Position numbers and translations under genes: made by a program
Shown: positions 1-9,228 of the stretch, piece by piece
Position numbering within the stretch: the first letter of the stretch is position 1
Layout: each line of letters opens with the position of its first letter
Notes under the pieces: generated by a model
Database searches by the model: none
Seen by the model: only the letters and a program-made list of their open reading frames with translations
Told to the model about the DNA's origin: nothing
DNA from: Isotricha intestinalis
Lineage: Eukaryota; Ciliophora; Litostomatea; Vestibuliferida; Isotrichidae
DNA: 10,784 nucleotides
Assembly (NCBI GenBank): GCA_023807065.1
Contig: JAJJLU010004648.1
Coordinates: 1-10,784 of the forward strand
Direction of reading: 5' to 3'

Positions 1-1
1 T

Positions 2-847
2 AATACTACTAATAATAAACAAAATAGTAATTTAACTAATAATTTATCTCAGAAAAATAATATGCCTAATACTATGAGAGATGGAGAAAAAAATATGCAG
101 AATTTTGGAAGTGAAAATAGAGGAAATAATAATTTACAAGGTCCTGATACATGGGTTAAAAAATGGGTTGATTATTCTTCAAAATATGGTTTAGGTTATT
201 TACTTTCTAATGGTTATACTGGAGTTTTTTTCAATGACAGTAGTAAAATTATTTTTAATCCAAAAACAAATGAATTTAATTATATTGAAAGAAGAGTTAG
301 TGATAGACAAGAAGTTATTTCTTCTCATACTTTAGATGAATATCCTAAAGAACTTCAAAAGAAAGTAACTTTACTTCAACATTTTAAAAACTATTTAGAA
401 GGTGAAAATAATAATGAGCAAAATAATAATAATAATGAAAATGCTGAGAATAAAGAATCAACAGGAGATGAGAAAAAAGAAGATAAAGAAGCAAATAAAC
501 AAAAAGTATTTACATATGTTAAAAAATGGATGAGAACAAGACATGCAATAATGTTTAGATTAAGTAATAAAGTTGTTCAAGTTTGTTTCCAAGATCATAC
601 TGAAATTATATTATCAAGTGAAAGTAGAGTTGTTACTTATGCTAATAAAAAAGGAGAAAGAAGTACTTATCCTTTAAGTAGTGCTTTAGAAAGTAATAAT
701 TATGAAATGACTAAAAGATTAAAATATACTAAAGATATTTTAACTCATATGCTTAATATGAATCAACAAAGAAATCAAAATATGCAAAATGCTCAAAGTA
801 GTAATGGTAATTCTAATACTGGAACTACTAGTAGTCAGACTAAATAA
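2..847 (+). CDS. Polo-like kinase, C-terminal part with both polo boxes (5' partial)
   Basis: The frame is open from the first bases, so this is the 3' end of a gene whose Ser/Thr kinase domain lies left of the window; the ATG at 62 is internal. Counting from that Met, polo box 1 spans about 30-115 (KKWVDYSSKYGLGYLLSNG, then FNDSSKIIF and a later LLQHFKNYLEG). A linker rich in Asn, Glu and Lys covers about 114-152. Polo box 2 spans about 152-235 (VKKWMRTRHAIMFRLSN, FQDHTEIIL, VTYANKKGERSTYPLS, then a helix RLKYTKDILTHML). A Gln/Asn/Ser tail ends at TAA. In PLK1-type kinases the two boxes bind phosphorylated docking sites and bring the kinase to centrosomes or basal bodies, kinetochores and the midzone. 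The Trp of box 1 (residue 35, human W414) and the His of box 2 (residue 179, human H538) are present, but the Lys two residues on (human K540) is Glu181. Family assignment is firm; orthology to PLK1 rather than a lineage-specific copy is inferred. Confidence 0.95.
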   Translation, partial: NTTNNKQNSNLTNNLSQKNNMPNTMRDGEKNMQNFGSENRGNNNLQGPDTWVKKWVDYSSKYGLGYLLSNGYTGVFFNDSSKIIFNPKTNEFNYIERRVSDRQEVISSHTLDEYPKELQKKVTLLQHFKNYLEGENNNEQNNNNNENAENKESTGDEKKEDKEANKQKVFTYVKKWMRTRHAIMFRLSNKVVQVCFQDHTEIILSSESRVVTYANKKGERSTYPLSSALESNNYEMTKRLKYTKDILTHMLNMNQQRNQNMQNAQSSNGNSNTGTTSSQTK

Positions 848-1025
848 GGAATTAATTTTTTTGTATTTTTGTTTAAATTTTTTTTTTGCTTTTTATATTG
901 CTTTTATCCTTTTTGAATTATTAAATTTTTTAAATTATAAATAAAAATATTTTTTATATTCTTTTCATTTAAATTAAAAAATCTAATTAAAAAAAGTTTA
1001 AAAAAATCATATGATTAAATATATT
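848..1025. other. Convergent intergenic spacer
   Basis: This 178-bp, almost pure A/T spacer lies between the stop codons of the polo-like kinase gene and the EF-hand gene, which converge here. It contains long T and A runs but no coding signal. It must hold the 3' untranslated regions of both genes. No single polyadenylation signal can be named with confidence in such sequence. Confidence 0.7.
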
Positions 1026-4000
1026 TTAAAACTTTGGCATATTATCTCTTTTAGAACAATTTTCAACTAATTTAATAAAAGTATTAAAATTAATAAAATT
1101 AGTAGTATCTTTATCTCCAATTTCAACAATCATTTTCCATTGAGTATTACTTAAATTATAACCAGGAAAAATATCTTTTAAAACTTTAATTAAATTATCT
1201 TCATGAACCATACCATTTTGTTGACTGATACTAAAGTTTTTAATTCTATCCCAAATTAATTTCCTATTCTTAGCAATATCTTTATAAATTTTAATAACAT
1301 TATTTGAAGTTTCCCATTTTTTCAATGCATTTAATTGATTTAATTTCTTTTTATTATAATTTAAATTATGATTATTAATAGCATCTAATTTTCCACTTAT
1401 ACTTCCAAACACATTTGTCCATTCTCCCATATCAATAATACCATCTTTTTTAATATCAATACAATCAAAAGTATTTTTCATAATAGTAAAATTAGGAATA
1501 TTTTTTCCTTCTCTTCTATACAATTCAGTTATTATTGATTTATATTTATCAAAATCCATTAAATTAGAACCTGCACTATCACTGAAAGTAAAAGCTAATT
1601 TAGGATTGGAATAAAATTTATATAATAATTGTTTAATTTCAGCAAGAGCTAAAGTAATATTATTAGTAGCTTTATTAATTAATTTATCAGGACTGGTAAT
1701 AAATTTATAAAATTCATTTAAATTAACTAAACCATTCCAAGTTCTTCCACATTTCCTAATAATATCTTCAATTTCAATAGTAGTTAATCCTAAACCTAAT
1801 TTTTTTAATAAATTCCTAAATTCAAATTCATTACAAATTCCATTAGGATGTAATTTGACTTGATTTTTAACAATACTTAAATAATTAGTAGTATGACAAG
1901 CAACAATATTTCTTTTTAATTTTTCAAGAGGATCATAATCAAAAGGAGTAGATAATTTACTATGAAAAGTCAATTCGAAAGGATGATCTAAATGATCAAT
2001 TGGATGATCTCCAGAAGGATCATCTGAATAAATATTTGCTGTTATTGGCCTTGCACTATATGCTCTTGCTGTTATTGTTGAACGAGAATTATTTATTCTT
2101 GTAAATTTATCTTTATTTTTTTTTGAATATAATTCTTTATTTGGAATTACATTACCAAAATATATAAATGAAAATTGAGAAAATGTTATATTTGATTTTG
2201 GAGATGTATTATCATTTTCTTCTATGTTAAAATACTTTTTTAAATATTTTAGTATTGTTTCTGTTGGATATTTATTTGGGAATAAATAATTTATTCCATC
2301 GAAAAATTCTTTTTTAGTTAAGAAATCTTTCCTAAATGAATTTGTTGTTGTTGATGAAAAAGATGATGTGAAAGTTTTTGAAAAAGAATTTGTTTTATTT
2401 ATATCAGAAGGTAAAAAGAATCTAAAAGCATCTATTGATGTAGGAAAATTTTGAATGAGGAATTGTTTAATGTTAAATTGCATTTTTTTATAAAAATCAA
2501 AGATATTTAATTTTTGTTTAAAATCATCTAAATTTAAAAAGTTTTTCTTTTGAGAATCTAAAGAAGTAAAAACTGCTAATAATTCATCTTTAGTTAAATT
2601 AAATCCTTGGAAACATTCATAATTATCTTGATAAAATTTAATAAAGTTTTCATATTTAAATTTCCCTGTTTCTTTATCTGAAAATTTATTATAAAAAGAT
2701 TCTATATTATCATATTTTTCACTTATAAACATTCCAAATCTTTCAATTATTTGATTAATCCAATCAACATTTTTTTTTCCTCTAAATAAATTCTGATTTG
2801 TTGTTTCTTTTAAAGTTTCTGTTAAATCAACATAAACTGAATTTATTTTATTTGATTTTACTTTATTCATAAATTCTTTTATATCAACTAATCCAATGTT
2901 TTTATTTTTTGTTATTGAAAGAATTTGCATAACTCTTTCTAATTTAAATTCATTAAATTCAATTTCTGAAATATGTAAATATTCAATTATAAAAGCTTTT
3001 AAATCTTCTAAGGAAATAATTCCATCACTGTCTTTATCAATAATTTCAAATATTTCAGAATCACTTAAATATTTATTTTGTAAAATCCAATTTGTAAATT
3101 CTTTAAGAATTACATTTTCTATTTTATTATTATTATGAATAATAACTTCATTAGAACGAAATTCTTTAAATCTTAAAAGAAAAGTTTCTAAATCAACTAA
3201 ACCATTATGATAAAAATCTAAATAATTAAAAACTTTATCTTTAATAGCAGGACTTAATTCAACAACTGAAGAAATATTTTTATTAAATTCATGATTAGAA
3301 ATAAAACCATCATTATCTTCATCTAATTTTCTAAATAAACCAACTTCAGTTATATTCTTTTTTTTCATATTTATTTTTATTTCTCTAACAATAGATTTAA
3401 ATTGCTCATCTGATAAATTATCAGAAGCAAATAAATTTACATATTGTCCTTTTTCACTATTTTCATATTTAAAAAATGATGTTGAAATATATCTATTAAT
3501 TATTCCTTTTAAATCATCAAATGATATTTTACCATCACTATCAAGATCAAATTTACATATCATTGTCTTTGTTAAATTTTCTTTTATTTCTATTGGGAAA
3601 TTATCCATGAAATATTTAAATAATTGATCTACTGTTAAAGAATTAGTTTCATTTCCTCCATTAATATAATTCATTAATTCATTTATATTTTTTAATTTTT
3701 TTTCTAGGATTATTTTCTTCAAATGTTCTATACATAAGAGGAAATTATCTAATTTATCATTATAATAAACAATATTTAAAAAATCAGAATAATTAACTTC
3801 ATAAGTGAAAGGATCAGATAATTTTAAAAATCTAATTAATCTCATTATATCTTCATCTTTAAATTCTTTTGTAAATTGATTAATAATTTCACAAAATACA
3901 GTTTTTGGAACTTTACCTTTAAATTTCTTATCAACTTTTTCAAAAGCATTTTTAAGAGTATGAAAATCAACAACATCTTGAATATTTGCAATAAAATTAT

Positions 4001-6494
4001 TTTGAAAAGTATCTTTATTAGTTCTAACAAATTGTCCTTTTTTATAAACATCTAATTTTTCTAATAGAGTTTTAGTATATAATTCATCTTTTAAAGAACC
4101 TGCTAATTCAATATATAAACCTTCAATAAATTCATTAGTGAAAGTAAAGTCAAATTGTCTTAATTTATTCTTAAAAGGATAAAAAGTTAATTTTTCATTT
4201 TTTTCAGGATTAATGTCTAATCTATAAGCTAAATCTTCAATATCAAGCTTTAATCTTTTTACAATATCTTGCATTTGATTTAAAGAATTATGATCTTGAA
4301 CAACACATTTTTTAAATTCATCTCTATCTATTATTCCATCTTTATTTAAATCCATTCTTTCAAATATGTATGTTGCTTGTGCTTCATTGTAATTAAAAGG
4401 CTCTTGTTGTAAAGCTAATATAAAATCTTTTTTTGGTAAATGATTAAATTTCCTTAAATAATTGTATGAAAGTAAATGATCAAAATATTTACTTGCATTT
4501 ATTTTTTTTTTCTTTATTATTGCTTTCATTTTTTCTGTTGTTTCATTATAAAATTTATCATTTAAACCATCAACATTAAATTCTAAATTTGCTATTTTAT
4601 CATAATCATTTGGAGTTAATGATATATTATTATTTGTTATTTTATTAAACAGAATTTGTAAAATATTTTTTGTATATGGTGTTTTTCCATATAATTTTTT
4701 AGTGAAATGATGAAATAATAAAGATTGATTATCATTAAATAAAAAATTCTTTCCTCCAAGATTTTTAATTATATTTGATAAATTTGCTAAAGCTTCTTCC
4801 ATTTCAAAATTTGTCATTTCATATGATGTTAATTTACATTCTTTTAACTTTTTATGCATTAAATTCATTGAAAAACTTTTAGGATCTTCAATTTTAATAA
4901 ATTTGAGAATTTTAAATATTTTCTCAGTTGGATAAGTAATATCAAATAAATGTAAAAGAGTGATAAAATCATTATATGAAATATTCCTATTATTATCATT
5001 AAATTTATCATTATTTACTACAACAGGAATTTTTTTATATATAATTTCATCAAATATCATTTTTAAAGCATTAATTTCATTTTCAACTTCATCAACGATC
5101 ACTTCAATATTATTATAATTATTAAAATAATTATTAATATTTAAATTATTCATTGTTCTTCCTCTTGGACCAGCAGAAAAAGATAAAGATCTTTTTCCTT
5201 TTTGTTCAGGACCAAGTTTAAATTTATTATTAAATGAACTACTCATATCATCATTACTATATTTAATAAAAGATGAATTTTTTAAAATTGCTTTTGCTTC
5301 TTTTATTAATGATGTCATTAATTTTAAATAATCAATTGATTCTAAACCTTCTGCATAAATTTTTATTATTTCATTAAAATTATTTACTGATAAATTAGGA
5401 TGAATATTAGCTTTTGCAAATGATCTAACTACTTCAAATCTTGATATTATACCATTATTTCTTCTATCATAATTTTTCATCTCTTTTATTATTTGTCCTT
5501 TATTACTTACAATAGCTTCTAAAATTGCTTTTGGAAACATTAAATCTTTTAAATTTTTTTTAACTGGTTGTTCTTTTAAAGCATTTTTTAAATCTTTAAC
5601 AGGGAAAAAATTTTGCGAATTCCATTTTTCATTTCCATTATAATTTTCAACTTGATTAAAATCATATAATTTATTATTATCATAATCTTTAGGATTAATA
5701 TCTAAATATTTTCTCATGTAAAAATCTGCACCTTTAGTAATATTAGTTAAAACAGCAGTTTTAGGTCTTATTTCATTAACAGCTTTTTCAGCATTTGGAA
5801 CATCAGCTGAAGCTTGATCTGTCCTTAATGTATCCATATATAATTCTAAATTTTTTTTTGTAAAACTTAATTTTTGTGGAATTTTCATTACATTATAATC
5901 AAAATCTTTATAGAATTTCATTCCAAAAACATTACCTCTTAATAAGAAAATTCCTAATTGAGGCATTTCTCTACTTTTAAAATTTTTTTTTAAAATTTGT
6001 TCTCCCATTTCTTTAATAATATGATCAATTATATTCATATATTCTTCTTTAGAAATATTCATTCCATAAGATAATTCAGAATAATTAACTTTAACAAAAT
6101 TAACTCCATTATTTAATTTTTGAGTATAATAAAGTAATCCCCCAGTTTTAGTATATTGTCCTGGTTTTAAAGTATCTAAAAATTCATTACTTACTAAAAA
6201 AACAGGTCTTCTAACTTTATAATCTCTTTTAAATTGATTAGTTGTTCCTTCTAAACTATAATCTGGATTTGTAAATGTAAACGTTCCAAAATTTTTTATG
6301 AAAGTTCCTTTACCACTTTCATAATTTTTTATTATATATTTTGAAAGTAATATCCAAGCTGTTTCTAATGTTTCTTTATTATATGATGTTAATATGTCTT
6401 TTCTATTTATTGTACCCCAGTGATTAAATGCTCCAAAGCCTATTCCATTTATTGTATTTGTTAATTTAGCTGTTTGTAATCCAGCAGTTTCCAT
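1026..6494 (-). CDS. Giant CCDC81-type HU-domain and multi-EF-hand protein
   Basis: A single uninterrupted 1822-residue frame with start ATG at 6494 and stop TAA. The N-terminus resembles the tandem HU-like domains of CCDC81 proteins. The first, about residues 20-110, has NRKDIL, GKGTFIKNFGTFTF and RRPVFLVSNEF. The second, about 115-220, has EEYMNIIDHIIKEMGEQI and MPQLGIFLLRGN. The rest is mainly helical and rich in EF-hands. Canonical loops start at residues 715 (DLNKDGIIDRDE), 983 (DLDSDGKISFDD), 1058 (DEDNDGFISNHE), 1153 (DKDSDGIISLED) and 1680 (DIKKDGIIDMGE). Weaker or degenerate loops lie near 343 (YDRRNNGIIS), 1093 (DFYHNGLVD) and 1313. A Ser/Thr-rich stretch near 1390-1420 and an Asn-rich one near 450 look like disordered linkers. 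No signal peptide or membrane segment is seen. CCDC81 relatives are tied to centrosomes and cilia, so a Ca2+-responsive basal-body or axonemal scaffold is a reasonable inference. The start is supported because the HU domain begins almost at once and the 58 bp upstream is non-coding. Confidence 0.88.
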   Translation of the reverse strand: METAGLQTAKLTNTINGIGFGAFNHWGTINRKDILTSYNKETLETAWILLSKYIIKNYESGKGTFIKNFGTFTFTNPDYSLEGTTNQFKRDYKVRRPVFLVSNEFLDTLKPGQYTKTGGLLYYTQKLNNGVNFVKVNYSELSYGMNISKEEYMNIIDHIIKEMGEQILKKNFKSREMPQLGIFLLRGNVFGMKFYKDFDYNVMKIPQKLSFTKKNLELYMDTLRTDQASADVPNAEKAVNEIRPKTAVLTNITKGADFYMRKYLDINPKDYDNNKLYDFNQVENYNGNEKWNSQNFFPVKDLKNALKEQPVKKNLKDLMFPKAILEAIVSNKGQIIKEMKNYDRRNNGIISRFEVVRSFAKANIHPNLSVNNFNEIIKIYAEGLESIDYLKLMTSLIKEAKAILKNSSFIKYSNDDMSSSFNNKFKLGPEQKGKRSLSFSAGPRGRTMNNLNINNYFNNYNNIEVIVDEVENEINALKMIFDEIIYKKIPVVVNNDKFNDNNRNISYNDFITLLHLFDITYPTEKIFKILKFIKIEDPKSFSMNLMHKKLKECKLTSYEMTNFEMEEALANLSNIIKNLGGKNFLFNDNQSLLFHHFTKKLYGKTPYTKNILQILFNKITNNNISLTPNDYDKIANLEFNVDGLNDKFYNETTEKMKAIIKKKKINASKYFDHLLSYNYLRKFNHLPKKDFILALQQEPFNYNEAQATYIFERMDLNKDGIIDRDEFKKCVVQDHNSLNQMQDIVKRLKLDIEDLAYRLDINPEKNEKLTFYPFKNKLRQFDFTFTNEFIEGLYIELAGSLKDELYTKTLLEKLDVYKKGQFVRTNKDTFQNNFIANIQDVVDFHTLKNAFEKVDKKFKGKVPKTVFCEIINQFTKEFKDEDIMRLIRFLKLSDPFTYEVNYSDFLNIVYYNDKLDNFLLCIEHLKKIILEKKLKNINELMNYINGGNETNSLTVDQLFKYFMDNFPIEIKENLTKTMICKFDLDSDGKISFDDLKGIINRYISTSFFKYENSEKGQYVNLFASDNLSDEQFKSIVREIKINMKKKNITEVGLFRKLDEDNDGFISNHEFNKNISSVVELSPAIKDKVFNYLDFYHNGLVDLETFLLRFKEFRSNEVIIHNNNKIENVILKEFTNWILQNKYLSDSEIFEIIDKDSDGIISLEDLKAFIIEYLHISEIEFNEFKLERVMQILSITKNKNIGLVDIKEFMNKVKSNKINSVYVDLTETLKETTNQNLFRGKKNVDWINQIIERFGMFISEKYDNIESFYNKFSDKETGKFKYENFIKFYQDNYECFQGFNLTKDELLAVFTSLDSQKKNFLNLDDFKQKLNIFDFYKKMQFNIKQFLIQNFPTSIDAFRFFLPSDINKTNSFSKTFTSSFSSTTTNSFRKDFLTKKEFFDGINYLFPNKYPTETILKYLKKYFNIEENDNTSPKSNITFSQFSFIYFGNVIPNKELYSKKNKDKFTRINNSRSTITARAYSARPITANIYSDDPSGDHPIDHLDHPFELTFHSKLSTPFDYDPLEKLKRNIVACHTTNYLSIVKNQVKLHPNGICNEFEFRNLLKKLGLGLTTIEIEDIIRKCGRTWNGLVNLNEFYKFITSPDKLINKATNNITLALAEIKQLLYKFYSNPKLAFTFSDSAGSNLMDFDKYKSIITELYRREGKNIPNFTIMKNTFDCIDIKKDGIIDMGEWTNVFGSISGKLDAINNHNLNYNKKKLNQLNALKKWETSNNVIKIYKDIAKNRKLIWDRIKNFSISQQNGMVHEDNLIKVLKDIFPGYNLSNTQWKMIVEIGDKDTTNFINFNTFIKLVENCSKRDNMPKF

Positions 6495-6552
6495 ATTAAT
6501 TAATTAAATTATAATTTTATTGATAATCTTTTTATTAATTTTTATTTTTATT
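6495..6552. promoter_or_regulatory. 58-bp divergent promoter region
   Basis: Only 58 bp separate the ATG of the EF-hand gene (- strand) from the ATG of the phosphatase gene (+ strand). All of it is A/T-rich with TTAATTAATTAA-like runs near the - strand start. Both 5' untranslated regions and both core promoters must fit here, or extend into the coding regions, so a shared bidirectional promoter is likely. No specific factor site can be named. Confidence 0.55.
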
Positions 6553-8504
6553 ATGGCTTCTTCACTTAAAAATTTTGAAAATGGTACTTCAAAATATATA
6601 ATTTCAAATTAGAATTTACTAGAAGAAAATATGAACCTAGTTCAAGAGCTTATTTTTCAAGTGATAAACATGTAAATTCAAGTTATAGTTTACCTAAATC
6701 AAATCAAAGAAAAAATTTTCAACAAGAAAATTCAAAAAAGATTCCAAAAATTATAAATACTCCAAATAATAGTAATTATTCTCCTCCTTTACCAAAAGAA
6801 AATAATAATTTCAATTATAATAATATAAATATTAATGTAAATAATTTGATTATAAATAATGAAGTAATTGGGAAAAATCCTTTTAATTCATTAGATTATA
6901 AAAATTCAGGAAATAGTATTTTTTCAAAAATAGGAAATGACGTTATTGGAAAAGGAGTTAATCAAAATAAAAAAAAGAATAAAGAATTTAGGAAAAATAA
7001 AATCAATGATAATATTGTTCAAAATGTTATAGAAGATTTAATGGAAACAACAAAAGAAAAATTTAATTCAATTGAAGTTAATAATGATGTTAAAATAAGG
7101 AATTTTAATATGGGAACAGTTAAAATTAATATTAATAATCAAAATAATAATAATGCTATTTCAATTGTTGAAGGAAATGAAAATGCAATGTTCTTTAATA
7201 GTCAAATATGGGAAATTTTATTTGAAATTGAAATATCATATGATAATAAATCAAACTTAAATCTCACTGTTAAAAGATATATAAATTTATTACAAACACA
7301 TGTAAATAATAATGATTTTCCTATTGAAATTTTTTCTAATTCTTCAATGAATAATGGTTATTCAAAAATAATAAAAATATGTTTTATATTAGTAATTTAT
7401 TTAAAATTTATTTTATCTGATTTTAATTATGATACAAATTTAAAATCAAATGTGAAAACAATATCAAATAGTATAAATGATTATTTAATTCAATTAATAT
7501 CTCATTTTATTTTAACGAAAGGAACAAAAGATACTTCAGTCAATAATTGTAATATGATAACAACAGAATTTTTAAATAAATATACTAAAATATTAAAATT
7601 ACATAAAAATAGGAATAATCCAATAACAAATCCAACAACATTTGGCAATAATTTAAGTAAAAGTTGTGAAATTATTATTGGACATATTAGACAAATGTCA
7701 AATAATTTTTTTAAATTAGGTTATTTTAAACCTATTCATAGTATTTGTTATGAATTTTTTAGATTATTAGAAACTTATTCTCCTTTTCAAATAGCAAATT
7801 TAATAATTAATCATGTTTTATTTTTCTTAATAACAGAAGTTCCAAAATCACAATCTTCAATAACTAATAAAACATTATCTTTTAATCCAAATAATATTTT
7901 AAGTTTATATGGTTTTAACGGTAATATTCCAACACCCTTTTTACCTTCTTGTGATGAAAATACATATACTTTAGTTTTAGATTTAGATGAAACTTTAGTT
8001 CATTTTTTTTATTGTCCAAGTGGAGGTTCATTTTTAATAAGACCTTATTGTTATGAATTTTTAAGAGATATGAGTGATATTTTTGAAATTGCAATTTTCA
8101 CTGCAGCAATGCAAGATTATGCTGATGGAATTTTAGATAAATTAGACCCTAATAAAATATATATTAAATATAGATTATATAGACAACATACTTCTATTAG
8201 TGGAATTTCTTTCGTTAAAGATTTAACTAAATTAGGAAGAGATTTAAGTAAAGTTATTATTATTGATAATTTACCTGATAATTTTAAACTTCAACCTCAT
8301 AATGGTTTGGCTATTAAAACTTGGTTGGATGAAATGAAAGATACTCAATTAAATGATATTGGACAATTTTTAAAAAATTTAATTTCTAAAAGACCTTCTG
8401 ATGTTAGATCGGTGTTACAAAAAGTTAAAGATGAAGTTGGTAAAAGAATGAGAAAAAATAATATGAATCCTTATAGGAATATTCCCATTGATAAATTTTT
8501 ATGA
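6553..8504 (+). CDS. FCP1/SCP-like (NLI-interacting factor type) protein phosphatase, one intron
   Basis: Joined from 6553-6583 and 6613-8504, this gives a 640-residue protein ending in TGA. The HAD-superfamily FCP1-homology domain fills about residues 460-620. The catalytic motif is DLDETLVH at 467-474, with D467 as the expected nucleophile and D469 as the expected general acid. It is followed by FLIRPYCYEFLRDMS, by AIFTAAMQDYADGILDKLD, and by a last motif IIIDNLPDNFKLQPHNGL with the usual Asp-Asn pair. Enzymes of this family remove phosphate from Ser/Thr, classically on the RNA polymerase II tail; the substrate here is unknown. The N-terminal 450 residues are Asn/Lys-rich, with a moderately conserved-looking helical part at about 210-440. 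Without the intron the downstream frame has no in-frame ATG until 7041, because 6846 is TTG. The start at 6553 plus a 29-nt intron gives a continuous protein beginning MASSLKNFENE FTRRKYEP. A shorter product from 7041 would keep the catalytic domain. Confidence 0.9.
6584..6612 (+). other. 29-nt spliceosomal intron in the phosphatase gene
   Basis: The ATG at 6553 opens a frame that stops at TAG 6610-6612, while the long phosphatase frame is open from 6579 but lacks an early ATG. Removing 6584-6612, which begins GTACTTC and ends AAATTAG, splits codon 11 after its first base and joins the two frames exactly. Among nearby AG dinucleotides (6612, 6622, 6625) only 6612 restores the frame. Length and the GTA...TAG ends are like introns of many ciliates. 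This is predicted from reading frame only. Confidence 0.8.
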
Positions 8505-8593
8505 AAATAATAATTATAAATATATATTATATTATATTATTTTTTAATTTAATATAATTTTCTAAATTTATGTATCATGTATTATAATTAATT
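8505..8593. other. A/T-only spacer after the phosphatase gene
   Basis: This 89-bp spacer is nearly all A and T, with TATATTATATTATATTATT runs, between the TGA of the phosphatase gene and the stop of the decayed minus-strand gene. No gene, RNA or repeat with a clear boundary is seen. Confidence 0.6.
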
Positions 8594-9228
8594 TTACAAT
8601 GGAATTGATAAATAATATACATTATTTTTTGCTGAATCACTTCTCAAAATTTGTAATAAATATTCTTTATTATTTTCAATATCATTTGTTAAATAAAAAT
8701 ATTCTTTGGAATTATAATAAATCTTTTGTGTGATTGGAAGAAGAAATTTTATATAAAATATTTGTTTTATTTAAAACATTTTAATAATTAATAAATCTTA
8801 TTCCTTCAAAACAATTATTTTTTAATTGATTTTCAATTGAATAATAATTGATGAAACATGTTTTTTTTGTCATTTTTAAATGAATCTCTATCTACAATTA
8901 ATATTGATTCATCATTTTTATTTGTTCCATTTGTATAATAAAAAAAAAGGATGTTTATTTATTGCATTAATAGTATAAATAATTGTTGAACCTATAATAA
9001 TATTATCATTATTATCAAATTTAAGGTTTACAAATTCATTTTCATAAATTTTAAATATATATTTTTATGTTGATTAAAATAAATAATATTTTTATTTAAA
9101 CATAAATTAGATAAGCAGACAAATGAAGAGATTTATCGATTTTCAGTTCAAATATAGGAATAACAAAATATTCATATCATCAAAAAAATATTTTTATTAA
9201 TTTCTTTATCAGTCAATATAATAAGTTT
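8594..9228 (-). pseudogene. Decayed minus-strand gene of unknown family
   Basis: No long frame exists here, but protein-like pieces follow one another in order on the - strand across different frames. From N- to C-terminal side they are: LTDKEINKNIF (about 9215-9178), YEYFVIPIFELKIDKSLHLS (about 9165-9100), KIYENEFVNLKFDNNDN and IIIGSTIIYTINAINKHPFF (about 9050-8940), DESILIVDRDSFKNDKKNMF (about 8920-8860), NCFEGIRFINY then a TAA then NVLNKTNILYKISSS (about 8820-8730), and PITQKIYYNSKEYFYLTNDI running to ...VYYLSIPL and TAA at 8594-8596. Several breaks sit at or near T or A runs (for example near 8941-8948), as expected from small indels. I do not recognise the family. The alternating short strand-like segments and aromatic residues would fit a beta-rich extracellular or propeller-like protein, but that is only impression. 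An active gene with several tiny introns cannot be wholly excluded. Confidence 0.55.

Noticed and set aside
62..64. ATG at 62 as the true start of the polo-box protein
   Set aside because: The frame is open to the left edge with Asn/Thr/Ser-rich codons, and the family has a kinase domain before the polo boxes, so this Met is internal.
848..1025. T runs between the convergent genes as bacterial-type terminators
   Set aside because: The genes are eukaryotic and the whole spacer is A/T-rich, with no G/C stem before the T runs.
2896..3138. An 80-codon + strand open frame
   Set aside because: It lies wholly antisense to the EF-hand gene, opposite the canonical loop at residue 1153, and has a low-complexity composition expected of a reverse-strand shadow.
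3845..4051. A 68-codon - strand open frame inside the EF-hand gene
   Set aside because: It is an out-of-frame reading of the same strand as the 1822-residue gene, made of Leu, Ile and Lys as expected for shifted A/T-rich codons.
6846..6848. TTG as the start of the phosphatase gene
   Set aside because: The codon is TTG, the frame is open upstream to 6579, and the ATG at 6553 with a 29-nt intron gives a better start.
1026..8504. A ciliate code with TAA and TAG as glutamine for the whole window
   Set aside because: More than 2,600 codons in the three intact genes contain no internal TAA or TAG, glutamine is CAA or CAG, and the polo-box and EF-hand genes end sensibly at TAA.
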